Shown: positions 42,085 through 52,905, numbered from the stretch's first letter. The stretch: DNA of 64,000 bases from Actinomadura viridilutea (GCA_003001795.1 PVNI01000001.1:310001-374000), one strand, 5' to 3'. Numbers and translations are program-made. Notes: a model not told the origin generated them from the sequence alone.

Positions 42085-43698
42085 TCAGCGGTACCGGCCG
42101 GAGTGGTCCCAGATCTCCAGCACGCCGTCGGACGACCGCCACAGCAGCCGCCAGCCGTCCCGCGGGCTCGGCCGGTAGCCGCCGGCGATCTGCAGCTCCA
42201 TGCCGCGCCAGCGGGTGTAGAGCATCGGCGCCTGGTACGCGCCCTCCGGCAGGGCCGGGACGACGTGCTGGAAGTGGTGGATCCGGCCGTGCCACTGCAC
42301 GTCGCCCCACATGGACCGGGTGTAGAACGTCATGGTCTGCGCCAGGCGCCGGTCGGCCCAGATCACCGGGATGTCGTCGCGGCCCTTCAGCCACACCCGC
42401 AGCTCGTTCCAGGCGCGGTCGCGCGGCAGGTCCGGCACGGCCCGCACCGCCGTCACCGCGTACGCCCCCACCAGCGCCCACGCCAGCGCCACCGCGACCA
42501 CCTGGACCCAGTCGCGCGCCGCGCCGTCCGCGGCCAGGCGCCGCACCAGCAGCACGATCGCGCCGAACCCGCCCGCCAGCAGCGCGGGCAGCACCGAGAA
42601 CCAGTACCGCAGCAGCCAGCCCCGCAGCGAGATGTCGTGCGGGTCGAGCACCCCCGACAGCAGCGTGATCGGCGCCCACAGCGCCAGGAACCACACCAGG
42701 ACGAGCGCCAGCCGCCGGTCCCGGGTGACCGCCCAGCCCACGACGGCGAGCCCGAGCGCCACCAGGAAGATCGTGCCGAGCCAGTGCCAGTCCGCCATGG
42801 CGCGGACGAACGAGCCCGCCGCCCACGGCCGCGTCACCGGCTCGTTCGGCTCACCGCCGTGCCCGGCCGCCGACCGCAGCCCCGCCATCGGGTTGCCCCA
42901 TACCAGCGCGTTGTGCACCAGATTGAACGCCAGGACCCCCGCCATCGGCGCGGCCACGACGAGGTTGCGCCGCCACGGGATCCGCAGCAGCCACAGGTAG
43001 ACCGGGATCGGCAGGAACAGGAACGCCAGGAACTCGCGGACCAGGAACGACGAGCCCATGAACAGCCCGGCGGCCAGCAGCAGCCGGGTCTGCGCCCGCC
43101 CCGTCCGGCGGCTCGCCGTCACCAGCGCGGCCATCCCGATCGCGAACAGCCCGGCGCCGGGCATGTCGGGCAGCATCACCCCGGTCGACCAGGTGATCTC
43201 GTGGCCGAACGGGTTGGTGATCGTGAAGAACGGGTGGACGACCAGGAGCAGCGCCGACGCCACCCCGGCCAGGTCCCCGAACAGCGACCGGACGACCAGG
43301 TAGCAGCCGACGAAGAACAGGCACCCGCCCACGGCCGAGATCACGAAGTAGGCGGCCTGCCCCTCGCCGAACACCTCCATGGCCAGCCGGGCGGGCAGCA
43401 CCAGCCCGATCCGCGTCACCTGGTGCGGCACCTCGTTGAACGGCCACTGGTCCAGCGGGATGTCCGGCCAGCGCCGGGCCGCCTCCCACACGTAGTACGG
43501 GTCGAAGTACAGCGGCGGCACCATCAGCACCCACTGCGCCAGCACCGCGCACGCGGCGACCAGCGCCGACAGCAGCACGGCCCGCCGCCGCGACGGCATC
43601 CGCCGCAGCCGCGACGCCGCCCGCGCCCACCGGTCCGATGATCGCGGGCTGGACGGGCTCGGCGAGGCGGCCGACTCACGTACCGTGGTCTTGGTCAT
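42085..43698 (-). CDS. GT-C type membrane glycosyltransferase
   Basis: 537 residues. A Ser-rich cytoplasmic lead (1-40) is followed by about ten membrane helices. The first outer loop has MVPPLYFDPYYVWEAARRW, acidic residues in the GT-C position, and NEVPHQVTRIGLVLPAR. A C-terminal soluble segment (about 440-537) contains WADRRLAQTMTFYTRSMWG. Similar to ArnT/PMT-like membrane transferases in layout rather than close sequence. It converges with the gene at 40288 (10 bp gap) and is divergent from metG. Confidence 0.78.
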   Translation of the reverse strand: MTKTTVRESAASPSPSSPRSSDRWARAASRLRRMPSRRRAVLLSALVAACAVLAQWVLMVPPLYFDPYYVWEAARRWPDIPLDQWPFNEVPHQVTRIGLVLPARLAMEVFGEGQAAYFVISAVGGCLFFVGCYLVVRSLFGDLAGVASALLLVVHPFFTITNPFGHEITWSTGVMLPDMPGAGLFAIGMAALVTASRRTGRAQTRLLLAAGLFMGSSFLVREFLAFLFLPIPVYLWLLRIPWRRNLVVAAPMAGVLAFNLVHNALVWGNPMAGLRSAAGHGGEPNEPVTRPWAAGSFVRAMADWHWLGTIFLVALGLAVVGWAVTRDRRLALVLVWFLALWAPITLLSGVLDPHDISLRGWLLRYWFSVLPALLAGGFGAIVLLVRRLAADGAARDWVQVVAVALAWALVGAYAVTAVRAVPDLPRDRAWNELRVWLKGRDDIPVIWADRRLAQTMTFYTRSMWGDVQWHGRIHHFQHVVPALPEGAYQAPMLYTRWRGMELQIAGGYRPSPRDGWRLLWRSSDGVLEIWDHSGRYR

Positions 43699-43830
43699 CC
43701 TGCTGCTGCTCTCCGCGTCCGGGTCGGAACCTCCCGCAGGTTATCGGCTGAAGCCGGAAGGGCACGGCTAACCGGGCCCAAATGGGGGGCGACACTTCGG
43801 GATTGGGGACGAGCGCGTCCGGCGGGGCCG

Positions 43831-43836
43831 TAGTCT
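43831..43836 (+). promoter_or_regulatory. -10 element TAGTCT for leaderless metG
   Basis: TAGTCT ends 7 nt before ATG 43844, and no Shine-Dalgarno precedes the ATG. Transcription would start at the A of the start codon. Confidence 0.55.
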
Positions 43837-43843
43837 TGATTGC

Positions 43844-45655
43844 ATGTCCTCGTCGAGTCGGCACATCCTGACCGCGCCCGCCTGGCCGTACGCCAACGGG
43901 CCCCGCCACATCGGGCACGTCTCCGGTTTCGCGCTGCCCTGCGACATGTTCAGCCGCTACCAGCGGATGGCGGGGAACAAGGTCCTGATGGTCAGCGGCA
44001 CCGACGAGCACGGCACGCCCATCCAGGTGCAGGCCGACAAGGAGGGCGTCACCGCCCGCGAGCTGGCCGACCGCTACAACCGGGTGATCGCCGAGGACCT
44101 GCTCGGCCTCGGCATGTCGTACGACCTGTTCACCCGCACCACCACCCGCAACCACTACGCGGTGGTGCAGGAGATCTTCAAGGGGCTGTACGACAACGGC
44201 TACATCTTCACCACGACCACGATGGGCGCGATCTCGCCGTCCACCGGCCGGACGCTGCCCGACCGCTACATCGAGGGCACCTGCCCGATCTGCGGGTACG
44301 ACGGCGCCCGCGGCGACCAGTGCGACAACTGCGGCAACCAGCTCGACCCCATCGACCTGATCAACCCGGTCAGCCGGATCAACGGGGAGAAGCCGAAGTT
44401 CGTCGAGACCGAGCACTTCATGCTCGACCTGCCGGCGTTCACCGACGCGCTCGGCCGCTACCTGCGGTCCAAGCAGGGGCAGTGGCGGCCCAACGTGCTG
44501 AAGTTCTCCCTCAACCTGCTGGACGACATGCAGCCCCGGGCGATCAGCCGCGACCTCGACTGGGGCGTGCCGATCCCGCTGGACGGCTGGCGCGACAACC
44601 CGGCCAAGAAGCTGTACGTGTGGTTCGACGCGGTCGTCGGCTACTTCTCGGCGTCGGTGGAGTGGGCGCGCCGGTCCGGCGACCCCGAGGCGTGGCGGGC
44701 CTGGTGGCAGGACCCCGACGCCCTGTCCTACTACTTCATGGGCAAGGACAACATCGTCTTCCACGCCGAGATCTGGCCGGCGATGCTGCTCGGCTACAGC
44801 GGCAAGGGCGACAAGGGCGGCAAGCCCGGCTCGATGGGCGCGCTGAACCTGCCGACCGAGGTGGTGTCGTCGGAGTTCCTGACGATGGAGGGCAAGAAGT
44901 TCTCCTCGTCCCGCCAGGTGGTCATCTACGTCAAGGACTTCCTGGAGCGCTACGACGTCGACGCGCTGCGCTACTTCATCGCCGTGGCCGGTCCGGAGAA
45001 CAACGACACCGACTTCACCTGGGCCGAGTTCGTCCGCCGCAACAACGACGAGCTGGTGGCCGCCTGGGGCAACCTGGTCAACCGGTCGATCAACATGGCC
45101 GCCAAGAACTTCGGGCGGATCCCGGAGGCGGGCGAGCTGACCGACGTCGACCGGGCGCTGCTGGAGCGCAGCCGCACCGCGTTCGACGCGGTCGGCGCCG
45201 AGCTCGGCCGGTCCCGTTTCAAGAACGCGATGGGCGAGGCGATGGACGTCGTCCGCGACGCCAACAAGTACCTGTCGGAGCAGGCGCCGTGGAAGCTCAA
45301 GGACGACCCGGAGCGGGTCAAGACGATCCTGCACGTGGCGCTGCAGGTGGTGGACGACGCCAAGACGCTGCTCACCCCGTTCCTGCCGAAGTCGTCCCAG
45401 AAGGTCTACGAGATGCTCGGCGGGCAGGGCGTGTGGAGCGGCATGCCCGAGTTGAAGGAGGTCACCGAGGAGGGCGAGGACGGCGACGTCAACACCTACC
45501 CGGTGCTCACCGGGTCCTACGACACCGAGGCGGTGTGGGAGTCGCGGCCGATCCGGCCGGGCACGCCGCTGTCCAAGCCGACGCCGCTGTTCAAGAAGCT
45601 GGACTCCTCGGTGATCGATGAGGAGCTGGCGCGCCTGGAGGAGGCCGGCCGGTGA
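43844..45655 (+). CDS. metG: methionyl-tRNA synthetase
   Basis: 603 residues, class I synthetase charging tRNA-Met and initiator tRNA. HIGH signature at residues 22-25, a zinc knuckle with C147, C150, C160 and C163, and the KMSKS-equivalent K352-F-S-S-S. The anticodon-binding alpha-helical domain follows from about 400. No C-terminal tRNA-binding (EMAP) extension; length is that of the actinobacterial short form. Its GTGA stop overlaps the GTG of tatD by 4 nt. Confidence 0.97.
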   Translation: MSSSSRHILTAPAWPYANGPRHIGHVSGFALPCDMFSRYQRMAGNKVLMVSGTDEHGTPIQVQADKEGVTARELADRYNRVIAEDLLGLGMSYDLFTRTTTRNHYAVVQEIFKGLYDNGYIFTTTTMGAISPSTGRTLPDRYIEGTCPICGYDGARGDQCDNCGNQLDPIDLINPVSRINGEKPKFVETEHFMLDLPAFTDALGRYLRSKQGQWRPNVLKFSLNLLDDMQPRAISRDLDWGVPIPLDGWRDNPAKKLYVWFDAVVGYFSASVEWARRSGDPEAWRAWWQDPDALSYYFMGKDNIVFHAEIWPAMLLGYSGKGDKGGKPGSMGALNLPTEVVSSEFLTMEGKKFSSSRQVVIYVKDFLERYDVDALRYFIAVAGPENNDTDFTWAEFVRRNNDELVAAWGNLVNRSINMAAKNFGRIPEAGELTDVDRALLERSRTAFDAVGAELGRSRFKNAMGEAMDVVRDANKYLSEQAPWKLKDDPERVKTILHVALQVVDDAKTLLTPFLPKSSQKVYEMLGGQGVWSGMPELKEVTEEGEDGDVNTYPVLTGSYDTEAVWESRPIRPGTPLSKPTPLFKKLDSSVIDEELARLEEAGR

Positions 45656-46482
45656 CCGGACGCGGTGCGACGGACGGGTACGCGGCGGGCCGGTTCCCGC
45701 CGCTGCCCGACCCGCTGCCGGTGCCTGTCTTCGACAGCCACTGCCACCTGGACATGCTGGACGTCCCGGTGGAGGAGGCCGTGGCGGCCGCCAAGGCGGC
45801 GGGCATCACTCGGATCGTCACGATCGGCTGCGATCTGGCCTCCTCGCAATGGGCCGCCGACGTCGCCGCCGCGCACGACGACGTGTACGCGGGCGTGGCG
45901 ATCCACCCCAACGAGACCGCCGGCGTCAGCGACGCGGTCCTCAACGACATCGCCGACATGGCGGCCCGGCCCTGGGTGCGCGCGGTGGGGGAGACGGGCC
46001 TGGACTACTACCGCGACTGGGCGCCCAAGGACGACCAGCACCGCTCGTTCCGCGCGCACATCGACATCGCCAAGCGCACCGGCAAGGCCCTGGTCATCCA
46101 CGACCGCGAGGCCCACGACGACGTGCTGCGCATCCTCCGCGAGGAGGGCGCCCCCGAGAAGGTGGTCTTCCACTGCTTCTCCGGGGACGCCGCCATGGCC
46201 AAGGAATGCGCCGCCCAGGGCTATGTGATGAGCTTCGCGGGCAACGTGACGTTCAAGAACGCCGAGCCGCTGCGCGAGGCGCTGCGGGCCGCGCCGCTGG
46301 ACCTCCTGCTGGTGGAGACGGACGCGCCGTTCCTGACGCCCGTCCCGCACCGCGGCAAGCCGAACTCCTCGTACCTGATCCCGCACACCGTCCGCTTCAT
46401 GGCCGAGGTCAAGGGCGTGGACGTGGACGACCTGTGCGCCGCGATCGCCGCCACCGGGGAGCGCGTCTTCGGCCCCTGGTGA
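45652..46482 (+). CDS. tatD: TatD-family metal-dependent deoxyribonuclease
   Basis: 276 residues, TIM-barrel amidohydrolase-like nuclease. Metal ligands: H30 and H32 in FDSHCHLDM, Glu in VGETGLDYY, His in LVIHDREAH and VFHCFSG, Asp in VETDAPFL. The family cuts DNA 3' to 5' and acts in repair or RNA turnover. Translationally coupled to metG (GTGA overlap), a common arrangement in bacteria. Confidence 0.95.
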   Translation: MTGRGATDGYAAGRFPPLPDPLPVPVFDSHCHLDMLDVPVEEAVAAAKAAGITRIVTIGCDLASSQWAADVAAAHDDVYAGVAIHPNETAGVSDAVLNDIADMAARPWVRAVGETGLDYYRDWAPKDDQHRSFRAHIDIAKRTGKALVIHDREAHDDVLRILREEGAPEKVVFHCFSGDAAMAKECAAQGYVMSFAGNVTFKNAEPLREALRAAPLDLLLVETDAPFLTPVPHRGKPNSSYLIPHTVRFMAEVKGVDVDDLCAAIAATGERVFGPW

Positions 46483-46672
46483 CCCTCTCCTCCCGCCCGG
46501 CCGGTGCCGCCGCCTCCGCGGCCCGGTGACGCTTCTCGCCGCCCGAACGCACCCTCGTATCGCCATATCTAGTGATCTGAGTGGCGGACGGTGGTCGAGT
46601 GGCTCTAGTGTGCTACGCCGTTAACGCGTTTTGTGTGCCTTGATGCCCCTCTCGGCATCGGTGGAGGAGAAG

Positions 46673-47473
46673 GTGCGTCGTTCCCCCCGTACCTCGGCGT
46701 TCTGCATGCTCCTGGCGGTGCCCCTCGCGTTGTCGGCGGCCGGCTGCGGCGGCGGCGAGCCCGCGCCCCGCGACACGGCCGCCGCCGCGGACGCCCCGCG
46801 CACCAGCGCGCCGCCCCGCCAGGTCGTCATCGTGGTGGACAAGAAGAAGACCACGGTCACGACCACCGGCCGGACGGTCGACGAGGTGCTCGCCCAGGCC
46901 AAGATCCCGCTCGGCCCCTACGACCTGGTGGCGCCGCCCCGCAACGCCCCCGCCGGGAACCTGATCAAGGTGGTGCGGCTGCTGTCCAAGCCGGTCGTCA
47001 AGGTCGTCAAGGTGCCCGCGCCGGTCGTCCGCAAGACGCAGCCGTCGCTGGAGCCGTGGACCGAGAAGGTGCTGCGCAAGGGCCGCCCCGGCATCAAGAT
47101 CGTGAAGACCGCCTACGTCCGGCGGAAGGGCCGCAAGGTCCTGGTCGTCATCGCCGAGAAGGTCAAGCGCAAGCCGGTGGCGCAGATCCTCGCGGTCGGC
47201 CCGAAGCCCGAGGGCGTGGGCGCGGCCGCCCGGCTGAACTGGGCGGCGCTGGCCAAGTGCGAGTCCGGCGGCAACCCCAAGGCCGTCAACCCCGCCGGGT
47301 ACTACGGCCTCTACCAGTTCTCCCTGCAGTCGTGGGCGTCGGTCGGCGGCAAGGGCAAGCCCAGCGACGCCAGCCCGGCCGAGCAGACCTACCGCGCCCA
47401 GCTCCTCTACGTCAAGGTGAACGGCCGCTGGCAGGGCCAGTGGCCCCACTGCGGCAGCCGCCTGTTCACGTGA
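46673..47473 (+). CDS. Rpf-type peptidoglycan-lytic lipoprotein with G5 domain
   Basis: 266 residues, RpfB-like. GGAGG (46663-46667) is 5 nt before GTG 46673; ATG 46643 is a longer alternative. Signal peptide ends in LSAAGC, a lipobox, so it is probably membrane-anchored. Then a DUF348-like ubiquitin fold (about 45-105), a G5 domain (about 115-175) and the transglycosylase-like RPF domain with catalytic E197 in AKCESGGNP and [13 protein letters not shown]. It cleaves peptidoglycan glycan strands and supports outgrowth of resting cells. RpfB of mycobacteria has three DUF348 repeats; this has one. It precedes ksgA, as in other actinobacteria. Confidence 0.93.
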   Translation: MRRSPRTSAFCMLLAVPLALSAAGCGGGEPAPRDTAAAADAPRTSAPPRQVVIVVDKKKTTVTTTGRTVDEVLAQAKIPLGPYDLVAPPRNAPAGNLIKVVRLLSKPVVKVVKVPAPVVRKTQPSLEPWTEKVLRKGRPGIKIVKTAYVRRKGRKVLVVIAEKVKRKPVAQILAVGPKPEGVGAAARLNWAALAKCESGGNPKAVNPAGYYGLYQFSLQSWASVGGKGKPSDASPAEQTYRAQLLYVKVNGRWQGQWPHCGSRLFT

Positions 47474-47549
47474 CCCCGTGACCCTCCTCGGGCGCCGCGA
47501 GCGCGCCGGCCGGGACCGACGACCCCCCGAACACTGGGACACTGGACGG

Positions 47550-48689
47550 GTGGGGGACGACACAGACGACACCGACGGCACGGCGGACGGCCCGCTCCTC
47601 GGCCCCGCCGACATCCGCGACCTCGCCGCGCGGCTGGGCGTGCGGCCGACCAAGACGCTCGGGCAGAACTTCGTCGTCGACGCCAACACGGTGCGCCGGA
47701 TCGTCCGCGCCGCCGACGTGGCGCCCGACGACGTGGTGATCGAAGTCGGGCCCGGCCTCGGCTCGCTCACGCTGGCGCTGCTGCCCCGCGTGCGCCGGGT
47801 CGTGGCCGTGGAGATCGACCCGGTGCTCGCCGCGGCGCTGCCCGCGACGGTCGCCGAACGCGCGCCGCACCTCGCCGACCGGCTCGAGGTCGTGCGCGCC
47901 GACGCGCTGAAGCTCACGCGCCCCCCGGGGCCCGAGCCGACCGCGCTGGTCGCCAACCTGCCCTACAACGTGGCCGTGCCCGTGGTGCTGCACCTGCTGG
48001 CCGCGCTGCCGTCGCTGCGGCGCGCCCTGGTGATGGTGCAGGCCGAGGTCGCCGACCGGATGACCGCGACGCCCGGCAGCAAGATCTACGGCGTGCCGTC
48101 GGTGAAGCTGGCCTGGTTCGGGCGGGCGCGCCGCGCCGGACCGGTCGGCCGCACGGTGTTCTGGCCGGTCCCGAACGTCGACTCGGGCCTGGTGGCGTTC
48201 GAACGCCGCGACCCGCCGCCCACCGCCGCCACCCGCGAGCAGGTGTTCGCCGTGGTCGACGCCGCGTTCGCGCAGCGGCGCAAGACGCTGCGGGCCGCGC
48301 TTGCGGCCTGGGCCGGCGGCCCGGACGCCGCCGAGCGGGCGCTGCGGGCGGCGGGCGTCGACCCGCGCGCCCGAGGCGAAGCTCTGGACGTGGCCGCCTT
48401 CGCCCGCATTGCCCAGTATGGTCCTGGAAGCGGGCCGGAACCGGCGGGCGACCGGTGCGCCGGCCCCGGCACTGGCCGGCAGGGGCCGGCCGAAGCGGAC
48501 TCGCCAGCGGCGGACCCGCCTCCCGCGGACGCGCCCGGGACCGACGCGTCCGACGCGGAGCCGCGCGGTCCGGCCGGGCGTCACCGGAATGAGGCGGAGG
48601 ATCATGTTCAAGGCGCGTTCGCGGGCGGCGCGGGCACTGGCGCCCGTGGCGGCTCTGGCCGTGACGGCGGTCGCGGCCGGGTGCAGTAG
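47550..48689 (+). CDS. ksgA: 16S rRNA dimethyladenosine transferase with C-terminal extension
   Basis: 379 residues by this frame. KsgA motifs: [19 protein letters not shown] site [39 protein letters not shown] (motif IV) and [12 protein letters not shown]. It dimethylates A1518 and A1519 of 16S rRNA. The fold should end near residue 290; about 90 further residues are Pro/Ala/Asp/Gly-rich and the last 28 overlap the start of the next gene in another frame. GTG 47550 is likely leaderless (GACACT 47538-47543). A frameshift or stop loss could explain the long end. Confidence 0.92.
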   Translation: MGDDTDDTDGTADGPLLGPADIRDLAARLGVRPTKTLGQNFVVDANTVRRIVRAADVAPDDVVIEVGPGLGSLTLALLPRVRRVVAVEIDPVLAAALPATVAERAPHLADRLEVVRADALKLTRPPGPEPTALVANLPYNVAVPVVLHLLAALPSLRRALVMVQAEVADRMTATPGSKIYGVPSVKLAWFGRARRAGPVGRTVFWPVPNVDSGLVAFERRDPPPTAATREQVFAVVDAAFAQRRKTLRAALAAWAGGPDAAERALRAAGVDPRARGEALDVAAFARIAQYGPGSGPEPAGDRCAGPGTGRQGPAEADSPAADPPPADAPGTDASDAEPRGPAGRHRNEAEDHVQGAFAGGAGTGARGGSGRDGGRGRVQ

Positions 48690-49656
48690 CAGCGGCGCGG
48701 TCTCCACACCGAAGATCAAGACCACGGCCCGGGCGGGGGTCGCCCCCACACCGCCCGGCAAGGGCGCCTACTTCGGCGCCTGGGTGTCCCCCGACGAGCT
48801 GACCGGCGACGCGGCGGACGACGCCGACGACGCGCCGGGCGGCCCCGGCATGGCGGCGGTCGCCGGCTTCGAACGCGGGCTCGGCCGCAGCCTGGACATC
48901 GTGCAGACCTTCCACGGCTGGAAGTCCAAGTTCCCCGACGAGACCGACGCCGCCGTGGCGCGCAGCTCCCGGTACCTGCTGCTCACCTGGTCCGGCACCG
49001 ACACCCGGGAGATCGTCCGCGGCGAGCACGACGCGCTGATCCGGGAGCGGGCCCGCGCCGTCAAGGCCCTCGGCAAGCCGGTGTTCCTGCGCTGGCAGCG
49101 CGACATGGACAAGGAGAGCCTGCGCAACACCAAGATCCACTCGCCGGGCGACTTCGTGGCCGCGTGGAAGCACATCCGGTCGGTGTTCGCCCAGGAGCGG
49201 GTCGCCAACGTGGCGTGGGTGTGGTGCCCGACCGCCGGGGGGTTCTCCTCCGGCGAGGCCGAGCCGTTCTACCCCGGCGACGACCAGGTCGACTGGATCT
49301 GCGCCGACGTCTACCCCGGCGCCGACTACGAGTACCGCGACCTGTCCGAGCCGATCCGCGGCTTCCTGGAATGGGCCGACGGCCGCGCAAAGCCGATCAT
49401 GGTGGCGGAGTTCGGGGTGCCGCGCTCCTACGGCGACCGGCGCGCCGAGTGGCTGCGCAAGGCCGCCCAGACGCTCCAGCACCCGCAGGTCAAGGCCGTG
49501 GTGTACTTCAACTCCGACGAGCACGCCACCGAGCCGCGCGACGACCGCCGCAAGTACTCGGTGACGGGCGACAAGCACGCGGTGTCGGCGCTGCGCGAGT
49601 TCGCCACCGCCCCGTACTTCAACCCCCGCAACCTGCCCGTCACCGGCGGGCAGTGA
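48604..49656 (+). CDS. GH26-like glycoside hydrolase lipoprotein
   Basis: 350 residues. A lipobox VAAGC at about residue 26 after a hydrophobic signal marks a lipoprotein. The mature domain looks like family GH26 (endo-mannanase-like) TIM barrels: [11 protein letters not shown] strand, [33 protein letters not shown] and the putative nucleophile E269 in [10 protein letters not shown]. The acid/base Glu normally following strand 4 is not clear. GGAGG (48596-48600) is 3 nt from ATG 48604; ATG 48589 is an alternative. It is inserted between ksgA and ispE, which adjoin in relatives. Target glycan unknown. Confidence 0.8.
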   Translation: MFKARSRAARALAPVAALAVTAVAAGCSSSGAVSTPKIKTTARAGVAPTPPGKGAYFGAWVSPDELTGDAADDADDAPGGPGMAAVAGFERGLGRSLDIVQTFHGWKSKFPDETDAAVARSSRYLLLTWSGTDTREIVRGEHDALIRERARAVKALGKPVFLRWQRDMDKESLRNTKIHSPGDFVAAWKHIRSVFAQERVANVAWVWCPTAGGFSSGEAEPFYPGDDQVDWICADVYPGADYEYRDLSEPIRGFLEWADGRAKPIMVAEFGVPRSYGDRRAEWLRKAAQTLQHPQVKAVVYFNSDEHATEPRDDRRKYSVTGDKHAVSALREFATAPYFNPRNLPVTGGQ

Positions 49657-49666
49657 GCGCCTGGCA

Positions 49667-49672
49667 TAGGGT
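49667..49672 (+). promoter_or_regulatory. -10 element TAGGGT for leaderless ispE
   Basis: TAGGGT ends 7 nt before GTG 49680; no Shine-Dalgarno is present between them. Confidence 0.5.
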
Positions 49673-49679
49673 TCGTCCC

Positions 49680-50588
49680 GTGACCGCCATTACCGTTCGA
49701 GCGCCCGCCAAGGTCAACGTCGGGCTCAGCGTGGGGCCCCTCCGCGACGACGGGTACCACGACCTGGTCAACGTCTTCCACGCGGTGTCGCTGTTCGACG
49801 AGGTGACCGCCGCGCCGGCCGACCGGCTGCAGGTGCGCGTCGAGGCCGCCCCCGGCTCGCCGGTGCCGGTCGCCGACGTCCCGGTCGACGACCGCAACCT
49901 CGCCGTGCGGGCGGCGCGCCTGGTCGCGGCGCGGCTCGGCGTCGAGCCCCGCGTCGCGCTGCGCGTCCGCAAGGCCATCCCCGTCGCGGGCGGCATGGCC
50001 GGCGGCAGCGCCGACGCGGCCGCCGCGCTGCTCGCCTGCGCCCGGCTGTGGGACGACGGCGGACGCCTCGACCTGATGGAGCTGGCCGCCGAGCTCGGCA
50101 GCGACGTGCCGTTCGCCCTGATGGGCGGCACCGCCGTGGGCCTGGGCCGCGGCGAGCGGCTCACCCCGCTGCCCACCGGCGGCACCTTCCACTGGGTGTT
50201 CGCCATGGCCCACGGCGGACTGTCCACCCCCGCCGTCTACGCCGAATGCGACCGGCTGCGCGCCGGACGCCGCGTCCCGCCCCCCGAGGCGTCCGACGAG
50301 CTCGCCGCCGCCCTGGCCGCGGGCAGCGCCAAGGACCTCGCCGCCGCCCTGCACAACGACCTGCAGCCGGCCGCCCTGTCGCTGCGACCGGACCTGCGCC
50401 GCACCCTCGACGCGGGCCGCGACCTCGGCGCCCTGGGCGCGCTGGTCTCCGGCTCCGGTCCGACGTGCGCGTTCCTGGCCGAGTCCGACCGGCACGCCGC
50501 CGACCTGGCCGCGGCCCTGGCGGAACGCGGCGTGGCCGCCTCCACGCTGCGCGCGACCGGCCCCGCCCCCGGCGCCACCGTCCTGTGA
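49680..50588 (+). CDS. ispE: 4-diphosphocytidyl-2-C-methyl-D-erythritol kinase
   Basis: 302 residues, GHMP kinase of the MEP isoprenoid pathway; it phosphorylates CDP-methylerythritol. Visible motifs are VRAPAKVNVGLSVG with catalytic Lys, DGYHDLVNVFHAV, PVAGGMAGGSADAAAALL (ATP-binding loop 2), GSDVPFALMGGTA with catalytic Asp, and GALVSGSGPTCAFL. Isoprenoids made here feed the polyprenyl carriers used by the glycosyltransferases of this window. GTG start, probably leaderless. Confidence 0.96.
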   Translation: MTAITVRAPAKVNVGLSVGPLRDDGYHDLVNVFHAVSLFDEVTAAPADRLQVRVEAAPGSPVPVADVPVDDRNLAVRAARLVAARLGVEPRVALRVRKAIPVAGGMAGGSADAAAALLACARLWDDGGRLDLMELAAELGSDVPFALMGGTAVGLGRGERLTPLPTGGTFHWVFAMAHGGLSTPAVYAECDRLRAGRRVPPPEASDELAAALAAGSAKDLAAALHNDLQPAALSLRPDLRRTLDAGRDLGALGALVSGSGPTCAFLAESDRHAADLAAALAERGVAASTLRATGPAPGATVL

Positions 50589-50681
50589 CCGCGGGCGGGC
50601 GCCCCGGCGCGCGGCGGGGCGCCCGCGAACCGCGTCCGAGGCGGCCGCGTCTGATGGAAAAACAGCCGAAAGGCGGGCACG

Positions 50682-51083
50682 TTGGCCTCTCTCCTTTTCC
50701 TCGTGCTGGTGGTGCTCGCGATCGCCGTGGTCGTCGGCGCCGTGGTGCTCGTCATCGCGGTGACGAAGAACGGCGGGCAGCAGCCGCCCCCGACCGGGTG
50801 GGGCGCGCCGCCGTACCCCGGCCCAAGCGGCCCGCCGTACTACGGGACGGACGCGCCGTTCTACGGCGCCTCGCCGGACCCCGCAGCGCACTACCCGTAC
50901 CAGGCCCAGGACCCCTACCAAGCCCCTGCCCCCTACCAAGCCCCTGACCCCTACCAGGCGCAGGGCGGCGGATACGGATCCGACGGCGGCTGGTCCGGCG
51001 GGTCCCCCGACCCGGGCCGCGGCGACTCGCCGGACGGCTCCTCCAGCCCTCCCGGCGACGGCCCCACCGGCTCCGGCTCCTGA
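50682..51083 (+). CDS. small membrane-anchored Pro/Tyr/Gln-rich protein
   Basis: 133 residues from TTG 50682. One transmembrane helix at 4-28 (LLFLVLVVLAIAVVVGAVVLVIAV), then a disordered tail with PYQAQDPYQAPAPYQAPDPYQAQ repeats broken by Gly/Ser/Asp stretches. Similar short anchors with PY-rich tails occur widely in actinobacteria; function unknown. AAAGGCGGG about 7 nt upstream is a weak ribosome site. Between ispE and the ABC-F gene. Confidence 0.65.
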   Translation: MASLLFLVLVVLAIAVVVGAVVLVIAVTKNGGQQPPPTGWGAPPYPGPSGPPYYGTDAPFYGASPDPAAHYPYQAQDPYQAPAPYQAPDPYQAQGGGYGSDGGWSGGSPDPGRGDSPDGSSSPPGDGPTGSGS

Positions 51084-51131
51084 GCCGCCCGGCGCCGGGC
51101 GCGGCGCGGTGTCGGTAGCCTGGAGGACGTC

Positions 51132-52901
51132 GTGAACCTGATCAATCTGGAGAACGTCGGCAAGGCGTACGGCCCGGTCCCGCTGCTGGACGGGGTGTCC
51201 CTCGGACTCGACGACCGCGACCGCGTCGGCGTCGTCGGGCGCAACGGCGGCGGCAAGAGCACCCTGGTCTCGATCATCGCGCGGCGCGTCGAGCCGGACG
51301 AGGGACGGGTCGTCCATGCGCGCGGCCTGCGCCTGGGATACCTGCCGCAGCGCGACGCGTTCCCCGACGGCGCCACCGTCCGTTCGGTGGTGCTGGGCGA
51401 CCGCGCCGAGCACGAATGGGCGGGCGACCCCCGCGTCCGCGACGTGCTCGCCGGCCTGCTGGCCGACGTGGACCTGGACGCGCCCGTCGCCGGGATGTCC
51501 GGCGGCGAGCGGCGCCGCGTCGCCCTGGCCCGGCTGCTGGCGCCCGAGTCCGACCTGCTGGTCCTGGACGAGCCCACCAACCACCTCGACATCGAGGCCA
51601 TCGACTGGCTGGCCCGGCACCTGAAGGCCCGCGGCACGGCGCTGCTGGTCGTCACGCACGACCGGTGGTTCCTCGACGAGGTCACCGACCGCACCTGGGA
51701 GGTCGTCGACGGCCGCGTCGAACGCTACGAGGGCGGCTACTCGGCGTACGTGCTGGCCAAGGCCGAACGCGCCCGCCTCGCCGCGGCCGCCGAGGTCAGG
51801 CGGCGGAACCTGCTGCGCAAGGAGCTGGCGTGGCTGCGCCGCGGCCCCCAGGCCCGCACGTCCAAGCCCAAGTTCCGGCTGGAGGCGGCGCAGGCGCTCA
51901 TCGCCGACGAGCCGCCGCCCCGCGACACCGTGGAGCTGACCCGGTTCGCCACCGCCCGGCTCGGCAAGACCGTCATCGACGTGGAGGACGCGACCGTCGA
52001 GGTCGGCTCCACCGCCCTCTTCCGGCGCCTGACCTGGCGGCTCGGCCCGGGCGACCGGGTCGGCGTGGTCGGCGTCAACGGCAGCGGCAAGAGCACCCTG
52101 CTGCGCCTGCTGGACGGCGCGGTCGCCCCGACGCAGGGACGCGTCGTCCGCGGCAAGACCGTCCGTCTGGCGCACCTGTCGCAGAACCTGGACGAGCTCG
52201 ACCCCCGCCGCCGCGTGCTGGAGTCGGTCGAGGAGATCAGGCGGCGCGTCACCGTCGGCAAGCGCGAGTGGACCGCCGTCCAGCTGCTGGAGCGCCTCGG
52301 CTTCCGCGGCGAACGGCAGTGGACGCCGGTCGGCGACCTGTCCGGCGGCGAGCGGCGCCGCCTGCAGCTGCTGCGCCTGCTGATGGACGAGCCGAACGTC
52401 CTGCTGCTCGACGAGCCCACCAACGACCTGGACATCGAGACGCTCAACGAGGTCGAGGACCTGCTCGACGGCTGGCCCGGCACCCTCGTGGTCGTCAGCC
52501 ACGACCGCTACTTCCTGGAACGCGTCACCGACCACGTGGTGGCGCTGCTCGGCGACGGACGGCTGTCGCTGCTGCCCGGCGGCGTGGACGAGTACCTGGA
52601 CCGCCGCCGCCGAGGCCGGGCGCCCACCCGCCCGTCCGCCGCCTCGTCCCCGGCCCCGGCCGCCAAGCCGGACAAGCCGAAGGACTCCGCGCGGGCATGG
52701 CGGGCCCGCAAGGAGCTCGACCGGCTCGAACGGCGCCTGGACAAGCTGGCCGAGCGCCGGGAGGAGCTGCACGAGCTCCTCGCCGCCCACGCCACCGACT
52801 ACGAGCGCCTCCAAGAGCTCGACGCCGAGCTGAAAGCCGTCCAGGCCGAGGCCGAGCAGGTCGAGGAGGAATGGCTGACGCTCGCCGAGGAGGTCGGCTG
52901 A
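51132..52901 (+). CDS. ABC-F family ATPase
   Basis: 589 residues, no membrane segment. Two ATPase cassettes: Walker [10 protein letters not shown] and GVNGSGKST, signatures [15 protein letters not shown] and [12 protein letters not shown], Walker [13 protein letters not shown] and [11 protein letters not shown]. The inter-cassette arm (about 210-290) is basic and helical. A C-terminal coiled-coil (about 515-589, [24 protein letters not shown]) resembles Uup. ABC-F proteins bind the ribosome and act in translation rescue or drug protection. GGAG before GTG 51132. ispE-ABC-F adjacency is conserved in actinobacteria. Confidence 0.94.
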   Translation: MNLINLENVGKAYGPVPLLDGVSLGLDDRDRVGVVGRNGGGKSTLVSIIARRVEPDEGRVVHARGLRLGYLPQRDAFPDGATVRSVVLGDRAEHEWAGDPRVRDVLAGLLADVDLDAPVAGMSGGERRRVALARLLAPESDLLVLDEPTNHLDIEAIDWLARHLKARGTALLVVTHDRWFLDEVTDRTWEVVDGRVERYEGGYSAYVLAKAERARLAAAAEVRRRNLLRKELAWLRRGPQARTSKPKFRLEAAQALIADEPPPRDTVELTRFATARLGKTVIDVEDATVEVGSTALFRRLTWRLGPGDRVGVVGVNGSGKSTLLRLLDGAVAPTQGRVVRGKTVRLAHLSQNLDELDPRRRVLESVEEIRRRVTVGKREWTAVQLLERLGFRGERQWTPVGDLSGGERRRLQLLRLLMDEPNVLLLDEPTNDLDIETLNEVEDLLDGWPGTLVVVSHDRYFLERVTDHVVALLGDGRLSLLPGGVDEYLDRRRRGRAPTRPSAASSPAPAAKPDKPKDSARAWRARKELDRLERRLDKLAERREELHELLAAHATDYERLQELDAELKAVQAEAEQVEEEWLTLAEEVG

Positions 52902-52905
52902 GCCG

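Noticed and set aside
49428..52814. 1128-residue minus-strand frame
   Set aside because: Antisense to ispE and the ABC-F gene; very GC-rich DNA leaves long open antisense frames.
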